A stretch of 64,000 nt of DNA. Source: Longispora albida DSM 44784. GTDB taxonomy: Bacteria; Actinomycetota; Actinomycetes; Mycobacteriales; Micromonosporaceae. Both the position numbers and the translations under genes were made by a program. Below the pieces are notes generated by a model. It did no database searches. It saw only the letters and a program-made list of their open reading frames with translations, and had not been told where the DNA came from. The stretch is taken from positions 132,762-196,761 of the forward strand of contig NZ_KB903837.1 in the NCBI RefSeq assembly GCF_000379825.1, read 5' to 3'. Of this stretch, positions 8,792 to 16,047 are shown in pieces (the first letter of the stretch is position 1; every line of letters begins with the position of its first letter).

Positions 8792-9781
8792 TTAGGCCGC
8801 CACAGCGTGCAGGGGCCCGCGGGCCGGGGACGGCCAGCGGATCAGCCCCTCGCGGATCGCCATCACCGCGGCCTCGGTCCGCGAGGCGCACCCGAGCTTG
8901 GCCAGCACGTGCTCGACGTGCTTCGCCGCGGTCTTCGGGGCGACGACCAGCTCGGCGGCGATCTGCGGATTCGTGTGCCCGCTGACCATCAGGGTCAGCA
9001 CGTCCAGCTCGCGGGCGGTGAGTTCGAGCGGGAGCTGTTCGGGGCTCTCCACGACGGCGGCGCCGCCGGCCACCGGGTATACCCGGACCCGGTGCCAGCT
9101 GCCGTCCGGGGCGTCCCACCAGAACCGTGGCGGGATGCGGACCGGGTCGATCAACGACAGCGCGCCACCGGGAGCCAGGTGCTCGCCCGGCTCGCGGCCC
9201 GGTATCGGGAGGATCCGCCCGTCCATCGCCACAATGGCAACGTTGTCTGATTCGCGGAGCGTGGCCAGCGGGTCGGCGACCGAGCGCATGCCGTCGGCCA
9301 CCCCGGCGAGCATCGTCTGGAGCACGACCAGGGCCGGCATCACCTCGTCGGCCGGCTCGCGCTGGTCGTCGACCGAGATGTGCAGGCTGCCGGTGTACCG
9401 GCCGCTCCGCGTGTACAGGCAGGTCGTCACCCCCTCGGCGAACCCGGCCGGGATGAAGACCTCCTGCGCGGAGTAGGAGTCGTGGTACTCGAACGCCGCC
9501 ACGTCCCGCCACCGCAGCGGCCGGGTGTCCGTCCCGCGCATCACCTGGTACCCCTGGTCGTTGTCGACGAACCACGTGTCGAGGTGGTGCAGGACGCGCT
9601 CGGGGTACCCGGAGTTCGCGAGGGTGCTGTGCTGGCCGGTCAGCGGGTCGTACCGGCTGACGCAGGCCGCGGCGTAGGGCACGATCCGGCGGAGGACGGA
9701 CAGGACCTCCGCGGCGGCGTCGGCCGGGTCGGGAGTCCCGCCCGCCACGCAGCCGATCTCGACCAGCTCATCGCGCCACAT
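8792..9781 (-). CDS. LuxR-family transcriptional regulator
   Basis: A 329-residue regulator. The N-terminal 200 residues look like a GAF/PAS-type sensory region without a clear ligand motif. The C-terminal LuxR helix-turn-helix spans about 250-310 (ELTARELDVLTLMVSGHTNPQIA). There is no receiver domain, so it is a solo regulator. The TAA stop at 8792-8794 coincides with the target duplication of MITE copy 2. Upstream, on the minus strand, TTGACA at 9847-9842 and CATTCT 18 bases further make a plausible promoter. A WhiB gene is divergent to it. Confidence 0.87.
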   Translation of the reverse strand: MWRDELVEIGCVAGGTPDPADAAAEVLSVLRRIVPYAAACVSRYDPLTGQHSTLANSGYPERVLHHLDTWFVDNDQGYQVMRGTDTRPLRWRDVAAFEYHDSYSAQEVFIPAGFAEGVTTCLYTRSGRYTGSLHISVDDQREPADEVMPALVVLQTMLAGVADGMRSVADPLATLRESDNVAIVAMDGRILPIPGREPGEHLAPGGALSLIDPVRIPPRFWWDAPDGSWHRVRVYPVAGGAAVVESPEQLPLELTARELDVLTLMVSGHTNPQIAAELVVAPKTAAKHVEHVLAKLGCASRTEAAVMAIREGLIRWPSPARGPLHAVAA

Positions 9782-9817
9782 GGGTGCCTCCCCTAGGTCA
9801 TCGGCCCATGCCCCGCA

Positions 9818-9847
9818 AGAATGCCCAGCTCAGAGGGCAAGTGTCAA
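9818..9847 (-). promoter_or_regulatory. candidate promoter of the LuxR-family gene
   Basis: On the minus strand, TTGACA (9847-9842) is a perfect -35 hexamer and CATTCT (9823-9818) a fair -10, separated by 18 bases, 37 bases before the ATG at 9781. The rest of the 9782-10046 intergenic stretch shows no other feature I can name. Confidence 0.5.
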
Positions 9848-10046
9848 GAAAATCTGTTCAGATCCCTTCCTATGTAAATGGGTTGGCTGACGTATTCCGG
9901 GTCATCCGTTCGGGCCATACCGTGGTCTGCACGGCACACCTCTGGGGGGTCAGGGAGTGGTGCCGCCGGGGAAGCGGCACGGCCGGGCGCGCCAGGGGGT
10001 GGTGCTGCCCGGCCTGCCGGTACCCGGCTACCGAGGGGGGAAGATC

Positions 10047-10346
10047 ATGAGCGGCGATGTCGTATGGCTCACCAGAGCGGCCTGCCGGAACGGTGATCCT
10101 GACGCCCTGTACGTCACGGGGGCTGCCCAGCACGAGGCCAAGCGGGTCTGTGCCGGTTGCCCGGTGCGGTTCCGCTGCCTCGCCGAGGCGCTCGACAGCG
10201 GCGACGAGTACGGGGTCTGGGGCGGGATGACCGAACGCGAACGGCGCGCACTGCGCCGCAAGCACCCGGAGGTCACGAGCTGGCGCGCCCAGATCGCCAA
10301 GGCACTCGGCCAGCGCGCGGCCGACTGGGAACTCGTCCCGGCCTAG
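10047..10346 (+). CDS. WhiB-family iron-sulfur regulator
   Basis: A 99-residue WhiB-like protein. The four cluster cysteines are Cys13, Cys35, Cys38 and Cys44 (CAGCPVRFRC), followed by the family turn GVWGGMTERER and a basic C-terminal tail that binds DNA. Wbl proteins hold a [4Fe-4S] cluster, often bind the principal sigma factor and respond to redox or developmental signals. ATG at 10047 follows a purine-rich GAGGGGGGAAG ribosome site; the frame is open further upstream without family similarity. It is divergent from the LuxR-type gene. The exact subclass is not assigned. Confidence 0.93.
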   Translation: MSGDVVWLTRAACRNGDPDALYVTGAAQHEAKRVCAGCPVRFRCLAEALDSGDEYGVWGGMTERERRALRRKHPEVTSWRAQIAKALGQRAADWELVPA

Positions 10347-10390
10347 CTTCGCTCTATCGCCGGTGGGGTGTCAGGCGTTAGCTTTCTGGG

Positions 10391-10804
10391 GTGATGTCTG
10401 CGGAGGCGGATGAGCGGTACGAGCACCTGCGTGCCCTGCTCACCGGGGACGAGCGGGCCACCAGCTTGCGGTACCGGCACGAGACCCGGTTCCCGCGTCT
10501 GCTGAGCTACTGGGCATACGAGGGCCGGGGCAGCCAGGTGTCCTGGTGGTGCGCCTGGTGGGTGCTGCCCCGCCCCGGCCTGCTGGTCCGCAGGGCCGCC
10601 CTGGTCGGCTGGACGACCTCCGAGCGCGGCGTCGACCCGGACACCGGCCTCTACCGGGTCGTGTACGACGACTGCGACGACTGGGTGTACACCGGGACGG
10701 CCGCGCGGCGGATCTACAAGCACGCGCTCAGCGACGCCTCACTGCTCTACGTCGACACCTGGCCGAAGCCACTGTGGCCGGATGTGGACGGCCACACCAG
10801 CTAG
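10391..10804 (+). CDS. hypothetical protein
   Basis: A 137-residue protein starting GTG-ATG (10391 or 10394). It is rich in Trp and Tyr (SWWCAWWVLPRPG, YDDCDDWVYTG) and has no signal peptide. The central hydrophobic part is short, so it is probably soluble. I do not recognise a family. Codon use is like its neighbours, and it lies 44 bases after whiB on the same strand. The following 249 bases up to the NUDIX gene show no feature I can support. Confidence 0.65.
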   Translation: MMSAEADERYEHLRALLTGDERATSLRYRHETRFPRLLSYWAYEGRGSQVSWWCAWWVLPRPGLLVRRAALVGWTTSERGVDPDTGLYRVVYDDCDDWVYTGTAARRIYKHALSDASLLYVDTWPKPLWPDVDGHTS

Positions 10805-11053
10805 TGCCGGCCCGCTGAGAACGACGATGCGCGCGTTGGAGGGTCGTCTGCACACAACCCTGCGTGAACGTACACCGTCGTTGATCATTGTCCCGGTCGG
10901 TTTTCCAGATTATCCGGACGCGACGGACGCAAGGACCGGGCCGTGAGGACGACCTGGCGACCCGGTTCCGGCGTACCGGCGGGCTCCCTGCCGCGCTGCT
11001 GGAGCGCAGTTGTCCGGTGCTGCTCGGCGTGGCGACTGCGTAGGCTCGTCGCT

Positions 11054-11611
11054 GTGACTTACTCCGATGAGCAATCGCGGTGGCGCGTCCACGGCGAGCG
11101 GATGGTGTACGACAACCGATGGGTGCGCCTGGTCCAGGTGGACGTGGAGCCGCCGGACGGTAGCCGCTTCTGGCATCACGTGGTCCGGCTCCAGGTCGTC
11201 GCGGCGGCGGCCATCCTCGATGACCAGGACCGGGTACTCATGCTGTGGCGGCACCGGTTCGTCACTGACTCGTTCGGGTGGGAACTGCCGGGCGGAATCC
11301 TGGACAAGGGCGAAACGGGCGCGCAGACCGCAGCTCGTGAGGTTGAGGAAGAGACGGGGTGGCGACCGGCGGGGCCGCTGGAGCACCTTGTGTCCTTCCA
11401 GCCGATGCCGGGCATGGTTGACACTCCCCATGAGGTCTACGTGGGCCACGGCGCGTCGTTCATCGCCCCGCCGACCGACCTTGAGGAAGCCGGCCGCGTT
11501 GACTGGGTTCCCCTCGCCGACGTGCCGGACCTGATCAAGCGCGGCGAGATCGCCGGTTCAGGGTCACTCGTCGGACTGCTGCATCTGCTGGCGCTACGCG
11601 GATCGCAGTAG
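11054..11611 (+). CDS. NUDIX hydrolase (ADP-ribose pyrophosphatase-like)
   Basis: A 185-residue NUDIX enzyme. The complete NUDIX box runs from GGILDKGET through REVEEETGW, providing the Glu residues that bind Mg. The surrounding pattern (VVRLQVVAAAAILDDQDRVLMLWRHRFV before the box) resembles ADP-ribose or nucleoside-diphosphate sugar pyrophosphatases. GTG at 11054 starts the globular domain; upstream in-frame sequence has no similarity. The gene ends inside the convergent XRE-TPR gene, overlapping by 18 bases. A second NUDIX/XRE pairing exists at 37.2-39.6 kb. The substrate is inferred only at the family level. Confidence 0.9.
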   Translation: MTYSDEQSRWRVHGERMVYDNRWVRLVQVDVEPPDGSRFWHHVVRLQVVAAAAILDDQDRVLMLWRHRFVTDSFGWELPGGILDKGETGAQTAAREVEEETGWRPAGPLEHLVSFQPMPGMVDTPHEVYVGHGASFIAPPTDLEEAGRVDWVPLADVPDLIKRGEIAGSGSLVGLLHLLALRGSQ

Positions 11612-12799
11612 CCCGTCGAGCTGGTCTATCCGGCGTACCTGGCGGCGGGAACCGATCTTGCTGGCGAGAGCGCGGGCGTTGCCGATCTGCGTCCGCGCGT
11701 CTTCGGTACGGCCGCCTGCATGGTGCGCGTAGGCCAGATCGGTTAGAAGGCTCGTTCGCGCGCGGGAGAACTCGCCACCCATCTCGGCAAGTGCCTCGTT
11801 GAGGTGGCCGACCGCAGCAGCATCACCGAGTTTGACCAGGGCATTACCGCGCCAGCGCGCCAGGTGGGCGGGGTCGAGCGACAGGTACGGGATCTCTTCG
11901 GTCTCGGGCAGTGCATCGAGAACCGCAGCGGCTTCGTCAAACGCCCTGCGACTCCCTCCGCCGTCTCCAGTCTCAGCGCGGGCTTCACCGACAACGCCCA
12001 GCAGCCATGCCCCGAGCAGGGGCGCGACGCTAGGTCGGGCGATCGCTCGCGCCTCTTCGGCCAGTTCCAGCGCCAGATTGCGGTGGCCTGCGTCGATCAG
12101 GATGTACGCCTGCTGCGCCATCGCGTGCGACAGCAGCTCAGGTGACCAGAGTTCCTTACTCGCCGCTCTGGCCAGTTCGTGGAAGCGCCACGCCTCGGCG
12201 AGGTCACCCAGGTCCAGGCTTTGCCAACCGGCCAGCGTGGCGGCGTCGGCCAGCACAGCGGCTACAGGTTGCCTCTGACGTTCAAGGACAGCGTGAGACC
12301 ACAGGGTTGTCACGGTCGCAACGTGCTCACGAAGTTGCGCGTGGACGACAGGAGCACCCAGTCGCCGATCCAGTTTCCGGAGATGATCGGTCTGCGTGTC
12401 CAGCAGCGTGACCAGCTCAGAGTCAATCGCGGCTCCCGCCGATAGCCGCTCGTGCAACTCTTCCAAAGCGGGATCGGGGGCCAGAGGCGTTTCAGCCTCA
12501 CTGTCTTCCGCTGGGGCAAGGCCGAAGCGGCGGCGGAGACGATCGGGCATGTGCAGCCCTGCCGCGATGCGCTCCAGTACGCCGATGTCCCGCACGAGCC
12601 GCTGGTCAGACATGTACTGGCTGACGTCGCTTTGAGCGGCACTCACCGCGATCGCAATGCGCGTCTGGCTGGCACCCGTATGCCGCCGCACAAGCCGGAA
12701 GAGTTCACCCACGGCACGACGGGAAACAGCGTCTTGCACGTCCGCCCGGTGCCAGAACTCACCCGGCACTGTCAGTGGTTCTACCCCGCGCCCTGACAT
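11594..12799 (-). CDS. XRE-family regulator with TPR-like C-terminal region
   Basis: A 401-residue protein. An N-terminal helix-turn-helix (about 28-90, with GASQTRIAIAVSAAQSDVSQYM) is followed by about 300 helical residues rich in Ala, Leu and Glu in the style of tetratricopeptide repeats. Actinobacteria have many such proteins, usually acting as regulators of linked genes. It overlaps the convergent NUDIX gene by 18 bases. Upstream of its ATG, CCTAT and ATAGG form a short inverted repeat that could be an operator (weak). The ligand is unknown. Confidence 0.87.
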   Translation of the reverse strand: MSGRGVEPLTVPGEFWHRADVQDAVSRRAVGELFRLVRRHTGASQTRIAIAVSAAQSDVSQYMSDQRLVRDIGVLERIAAGLHMPDRLRRRFGLAPAEDSEAETPLAPDPALEELHERLSAGAAIDSELVTLLDTQTDHLRKLDRRLGAPVVHAQLREHVATVTTLWSHAVLERQRQPVAAVLADAATLAGWQSLDLGDLAEAWRFHELARAASKELWSPELLSHAMAQQAYILIDAGHRNLALELAEEARAIARPSVAPLLGAWLLGVVGEARAETGDGGGSRRAFDEAAAVLDALPETEEIPYLSLDPAHLARWRGNALVKLGDAAAVGHLNEALAEMGGEFSRARTSLLTDLAYAHHAGGRTEDARTQIGNARALASKIGSRRQVRRIDQLDGLLRSA

Positions 12800-13015
12800 G
12801 AGATCAGCGTAGCCCTATTGGTGACCCTATAGGACAGTCCGATTCCCCGAGCGTGCCTGCTCAGACACCCTACGTGGACAGGCTCCGCTGCTGCGCTTGC
12901 CGCAGGGCCGCAGCAGCGGACGCCAGAACCATAGTTCCGGCACAGGCCGGAGCGAAGGGCAGGGAGCTTGTCAGGGCTCATCCCCGCCCCTCTGATCCTG
13001 AAAGGACTGAGGGCC

Positions 13016-13258
13016 ATGCTGAACTCAACCCCCGCACAGCGCAAGAAGCTCGGGAAGCGCATCAGGGACTTCCTGACGTTCTACGCCCACCCGAACCATG
13101 AGGACACTCCGGCCGGCTGCAAGCTGATCGTCACTCGGGCCGGGATCGAACAGCTCATGACCGGCCACGGCTACCAGCCGGGCGACCTCGCCGACCCCGG
13201 CAAGCTTGACGCCTTCGCTGAACCCCGCAAGGCCCAGCCGTCCATAAAGCGCCTCTAG
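13016..13258 (+). CDS. small hypothetical protein in accessory region
   Basis: An 80-residue basic protein (begins MLNSTPAQRKKLGKRIRDF). ATG at 13016 is supported by AAAGGA 9 bases upstream. It has no signal peptide or membrane segment and I recognise no family. It precedes the deaminase-toxin gene by 20 bases on the same strand, so it may belong to the same transcript. The 216 bases before it hold only the probable promoter region of the divergent XRE gene. Confidence 0.6.
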   Translation: MLNSTPAQRKKLGKRIRDFLTFYAHPNHEDTPAGCKLIVTRAGIEQLMTGHGYQPGDLADPGKLDAFAEPRKAQPSIKRL

Positions 13259-13278
13259 CAACCGGGGAGTGACCTGTC

Positions 13279-14004
13279 TTGAGTTACATGGAAGATGTCG
13301 CTGAGGGCTGCGGCGCGGTCGTGCGCCTCATGGAAGAAGACTTGATGAGCATCCTGGGTGGCGCTATGGAGAACTGCGACAGTGCCGTCTACAACTTCCA
13401 GGCCGGTGGGCACAGTGATGCCGTGCAGCAAGCCCTGCACATCCGGGGCATCATCGAGGAAGCGGCGGGCATGGGTAACGCCCTGATCGAACGCACCCGC
13501 GACGCGCTGAACGCGGCGGCGAACCTGATCGGTTGAAGCGCGGCACCGGTTGCCGGAACTCTGCCCCCGGCAAGGCCGGTAGCGCCAAATCCTCCGCCTC
13601 CGCCGCCCGACGACGCCAAGGCTGCCGAGATCCCGCCGTACTCGGGTCGTGGCCGGGCGCAGGGCAAGCTGTGGAGTGTCACAGGTGAGGCCCTGACTGA
13701 CGTGTACCGGGCAGGCGAGGGGCCAGCCTCAGACGGGGCGGGCATCAAGGAGCCGTGGCTTTCTGATTCCACGATGACGTGGCACGTGGAAGGCCACGCG
13801 GCGGCGATCATGAGGCGGCGCCGGATCAGGCGCGCGTCGCTGTACATCAACGCCGCGCCGTGTTTGGGAGATGATGGGTGCGAAGAGAACCTAGAGGCTG
13901 TGCTCCCGGTCGGCTACACCTTGTACGTGTACAGCACCGACCGCCGATCGGGAGGCGTGAGGGTCGACGAGTTCAACGGGACAGGAGAAGGGCTAGCGCC
14001 ATGA
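13279..14004 (+). pseudogene. SCP1.201-like (DddA-type) cytidine deaminase toxin gene interrupted by in-frame TGA
   Basis: The same reading frame runs from TTG 13279 (or ATG 13288) to 14004, broken only by TGA at 13534-13536. The first part (85 residues) is an alpha-helical N-terminus. After the stop the frame continues through a Pro-rich linker (PNPPPPPPDD) into a deaminase domain with the zinc signatures WHVEGHAA and NAAPCLGDDGC and the closing strand VLPVGYTLYVYS, as in SCP1.201/DddA-like deaminases. Intact relatives, as I recall them, have helical N-terminus, proline linker and deaminase in one chain. A start at GTG 13702 would give a 100-residue catalytic piece missing its first strands. 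So this is a disabled toxin, a readthrough gene, or a base-call error. The next gene overlaps its stop as an immunity gene would. Confidence 0.72.
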
Positions 14005-14288
14005 GCGAAGAGTTCAACGCGACGGAGTACCCGCTAGTGGCGTCCCCGGAAGTCATCTCCGATGTCATGGAGCAGATCCCCGTTGTCGGCACGCGAGGGC
14101 TCACCGCGTACGCGCTGTCGCTGGGCTTGCGGCCACCAGACGGGAGGGACCGTTGGAAGGTCCGCCTGATCTACTCGATGGACAAGCCCGAGCCAGTGCC
14201 AGGACTCTACTGGCAGAACGACTACGACGTCATGGCCGCGTACCCCGCTGAGCACGACCACTCCGACAGGCCCGCGCGCCCGCAGTAG
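14001..14288 (+). CDS. putative immunity protein to the deaminase toxin
   Basis: A 95-residue acidic protein. Its ATG at 14001 overlaps the toxin stop (ATGA), and ACAGGAGAAGG supplies a strong ribosome site about 10 bases upstream. It has no signal peptide or membrane helix. The sequence does not match an immunity family I know; the assignment rests on position, size and tight coupling, the usual arrangement for polymorphic toxins. A hairpin terminator follows directly. If the toxin is dead, this gene may be under weak selection. Confidence 0.6.
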   Translation: MSEEFNATEYPLVASPEVISDVMEQIPVVGTRGLTAYALSLGLRPPDGRDRWKVRLIYSMDKPEPVPGLYWQNDYDVMAAYPAEHDHSDRPARPQ

Positions 14289-14298
14289 CCAGACACGG

Positions 14299-14347
14299 CA
14301 GCGCCCCGGCTCGCTCCCGCGTCGCGTGGGAGAGCGCCGGGGCGCTG
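14299..14347 (+). terminator. hairpin terminator after the putative immunity gene
   Basis: Outer arms CAGCGCCCCGGC (14299-14310) and its exact complement (14336-14347) enclose a second stem (GCTCCC / GGGAGAGC). A short T-rich stretch (TGTTTCAT) follows. It lies 11 bases past the stop at 14288. Confidence 0.75.
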
Positions 14348-14503
14348 TGTTTCATGGGCTCAGTTCCCTTACGTGGGGTGCCCGAGTGCCGTCGCCTGGA
14401 GGGTCCGGAAAGACAACCGGCGACAGGGTTGCAGCCCCGCCGCCGGCCGTACGACCCACCGCGAACCTTCCACAGAACACAGACGAGCCGAGGTCAAGCC
14501 TAG

Positions 14504-14627
14504 ATGTCTCACATTCAGCCCGTCGAGCGTTCCGGCCGCAAGCGCAAGAACGGCACCCGGGGCAAGCCCGTCATCAAGTACCGCGCCCGCTGGATCGACC
14601 CCAAGGGCAACGAACGCTGCAAGACCT
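14504..14627 (+). pseudogene. tyrosine integrase, N-terminal remnant
   Basis: About 41 codons (starting MSHIQPVERSGRKRKNG, then YRARWIDPKGNERCKTL) look like the N-terminus of actinobacterial phage/ICE tyrosine integrases, where this strand-rich segment precedes the arm-binding and core-binding domains. Similarity stops after KTL at about 14627, exactly where a small hairpin (14628-14648) begins. Beyond that the DNA is the 3' flank of the next gene. The core-binding and catalytic domains are gone, so it cannot recombine. It marks the right edge of a decayed integrative element covering the deaminase region. The 14348-14503 stretch before it shows nothing else. Confidence 0.62.
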
Positions 14628-14648
14628 TGCATACAACACCGGTATGCA
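14628..14648. repeat. hairpin with AACACCG loop at the integrase breakpoint
   Basis: TGCATAC (14628-14634) and GTATGCA (14642-14648) pair perfectly around the loop AACACCG. The loop and inner ATAC/GTAT are identical to the palindrome at 8687-8735, but the rest of the stem differs while still pairing. Confidence 0.65.
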
Positions 14649-14712
14649 GACTCCCCGCCTTCGCCTCGTCGCCCTCAGCGGGCCACCTCAGTCAGATCAA
14701 AATCAGGCCCAT

Positions 14713-15342
14713 CTATTCCAGGCTGGGGCTGATGTCGCCGCGGGAGCGCTTCAGCTCGAAGAATCCGCTGGTACCGGCGACGAGCAGCACCCCGTCCCAC
14801 AGCTTGCCGGCCTCCTCGCCGCGCGGGACCGGGGTCATGACCGGCCCGAAGAAGGCGATGGTCTGGCCGTCGGCGCCCGGTACGTGGATCACCGGGGTGC
14901 CGACCTCGTCGCCGACCGGGTCCATGCCGGCGTGGTGGCTGGCGCGCAGTTCCTCGTCGTAGGAGTCGGTCTCGGCCGCCTTGGCCAGGGAGGCAGGCAG
15001 CCCGACCTCGGCGAGGGCCTCGAGGATGATGTCCGGGTCGTCCATCGGATCGGGGGTGTGGATCCGCACGCCGAGGGCGGTGTAGAGCGGGAGCAGGACC
15101 TCGTTGCCGAACTGCTGCTCGGCCGCGATGCACACCCGGACGGGCTTCCAGGCACGGACCAGGAAGTCCTGGTACTTGGCGTTGAGCTCGCGGCCCTGGT
15201 TGAGCACCGCGAGGCTCATCACATGGAATCGGAAGTCGACGTTCCTGACTTTCTGGACCTCCAGCAGCCAGCGGGACGTCACCCATGCCCACGGGCACAT
15301 CGGGTCGAACCACATGTCTGCTGTCACACGTTCGGTCGTCAT
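14713..15342 (-). CDS. mycothiol-dependent nitroreductase / DsbA-family oxidoreductase (Rv2466c-like)
   Basis: A 209-residue thioredoxin-fold protein of the DsbA/FrnE group. The N-terminal motif WFDPMCPWAW (Cys16, single Cys followed by PWAW) and the blocks FHVMSLAVLN, SHHAGMDPVGDEVGTPVIHV and FFGPVMTPVPRGEEAGKLWD match the mycobacterial Rv2466c nitroreductase as I recall it. That enzyme uses mycothiol and can reduce nitro compounds and disulfides. No signal peptide, so it is cytoplasmic. It supports an actinobacterial host. It is divergent from an OmpR-type regulator gene 51 bases away. Confidence 0.88.
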   Translation of the reverse strand: MTTERVTADMWFDPMCPWAWVTSRWLLEVQKVRNVDFRFHVMSLAVLNQGRELNAKYQDFLVRAWKPVRVCIAAEQQFGNEVLLPLYTALGVRIHTPDPMDDPDIILEALAEVGLPASLAKAAETDSYDEELRASHHAGMDPVGDEVGTPVIHVPGADGQTIAFFGPVMTPVPRGEEAGKLWDGVLLVAGTSGFFELKRSRGDISPSLE

Positions 15343-15393
15343 GGTGCCCTACTGTAACGCTGGTGTTATCCCCGGAAGGGCAGGCTGGACGCC

Positions 15394-16047
15394 ATGCGGG
15401 TACTGGTGGCCGAGGACGAGCCGATCCTGGCTGAGCACATCGCCGAAGGGCTGCGGGACGCCGGCATGGCCGTCGATCTCGCGCCGGACGGCCTCGACGC
15501 GCTGGCCAAGATCCAGACGAACGCGTACGACGTCCTGGTCCTCGACCGGGACCTGCCGGTGATCCACGGCGACGAGGTGTGCCGGACCCTGGCCGGCCGG
15601 CCGGGCGCGCCACTGATCATCATGCTGACGGCGTTCGTCGACCTCGCCGACCGGCTCGACGGGCTGACGATGGGCGCCGACGACTATCTCGGCAAGCCGT
15701 TCGCGTTCGACGAGCTGGTGCTGCGGGTCCGGGCGCTGGGGCGGCGCGGCCGTGGCCAGTCGGTGGTGCTGCGCCGGGAGACGATCGAGATGGACACGCT
15801 GCGCCGGTCGGTACGCAGGGCCGGGCGGCAGATCCGGCTGACGGCCAAGGAGTTCGCCGTGCTGGAGGCGCTGCTGTCGGCAGACGGCGGCGTGGTCAGC
15901 ACCGAGGCGCTCCTCGAACGGGTCTGGGACGAGAACGTCGACCCGTTCACCAACACCGTCCGCGTCACCATGAACCGGCTGCGGCGCAAGCTCGGCGATC
16001 CGGCGGTCATCGAGACACTGGTCGGCTCCGGGTACCGGCTGCCGTGA
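15394..16047 (+). CDS. OmpR/PhoB-type response regulator
   Basis: A 217-residue regulator with a receiver domain (acidic residues at 7-9, phospho-acceptor Asp51 in LVLDRDLP, and GADDYLGKPF with the conserved Lys) and a winged-helix C-terminal domain (about 125-215, ending VRVTMNRLRRKLGD and GSGYRLP). Its stop overlaps the kinase start by four bases (GTGA), so the two are translationally coupled. The targets are unknown. Confidence 0.95.
   Translation: MRVLVAEDEPILAEHIAEGLRDAGMAVDLAPDGLDALAKIQTNAYDVLVLDRDLPVIHGDEVCRTLAGRPGAPLIIMLTAFVDLADRLDGLTMGADDYLGKPFAFDELVLRVRALGRRGRGQSVVLRRETIEMDTLRRSVRRAGRQIRLTAKEFAVLEALLSADGGVVSTEALLERVWDENVDPFTNTVRVTMNRLRRKLGDPAVIETLVGSGYRLP

Noticed and set aside
14504-14962. 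Reading the integrase fragment as a 152-residue protein
   Set aside because: After 14627 the frame is antisense to the downstream part and coding end of the nitroreductase gene; integrase similarity stops.
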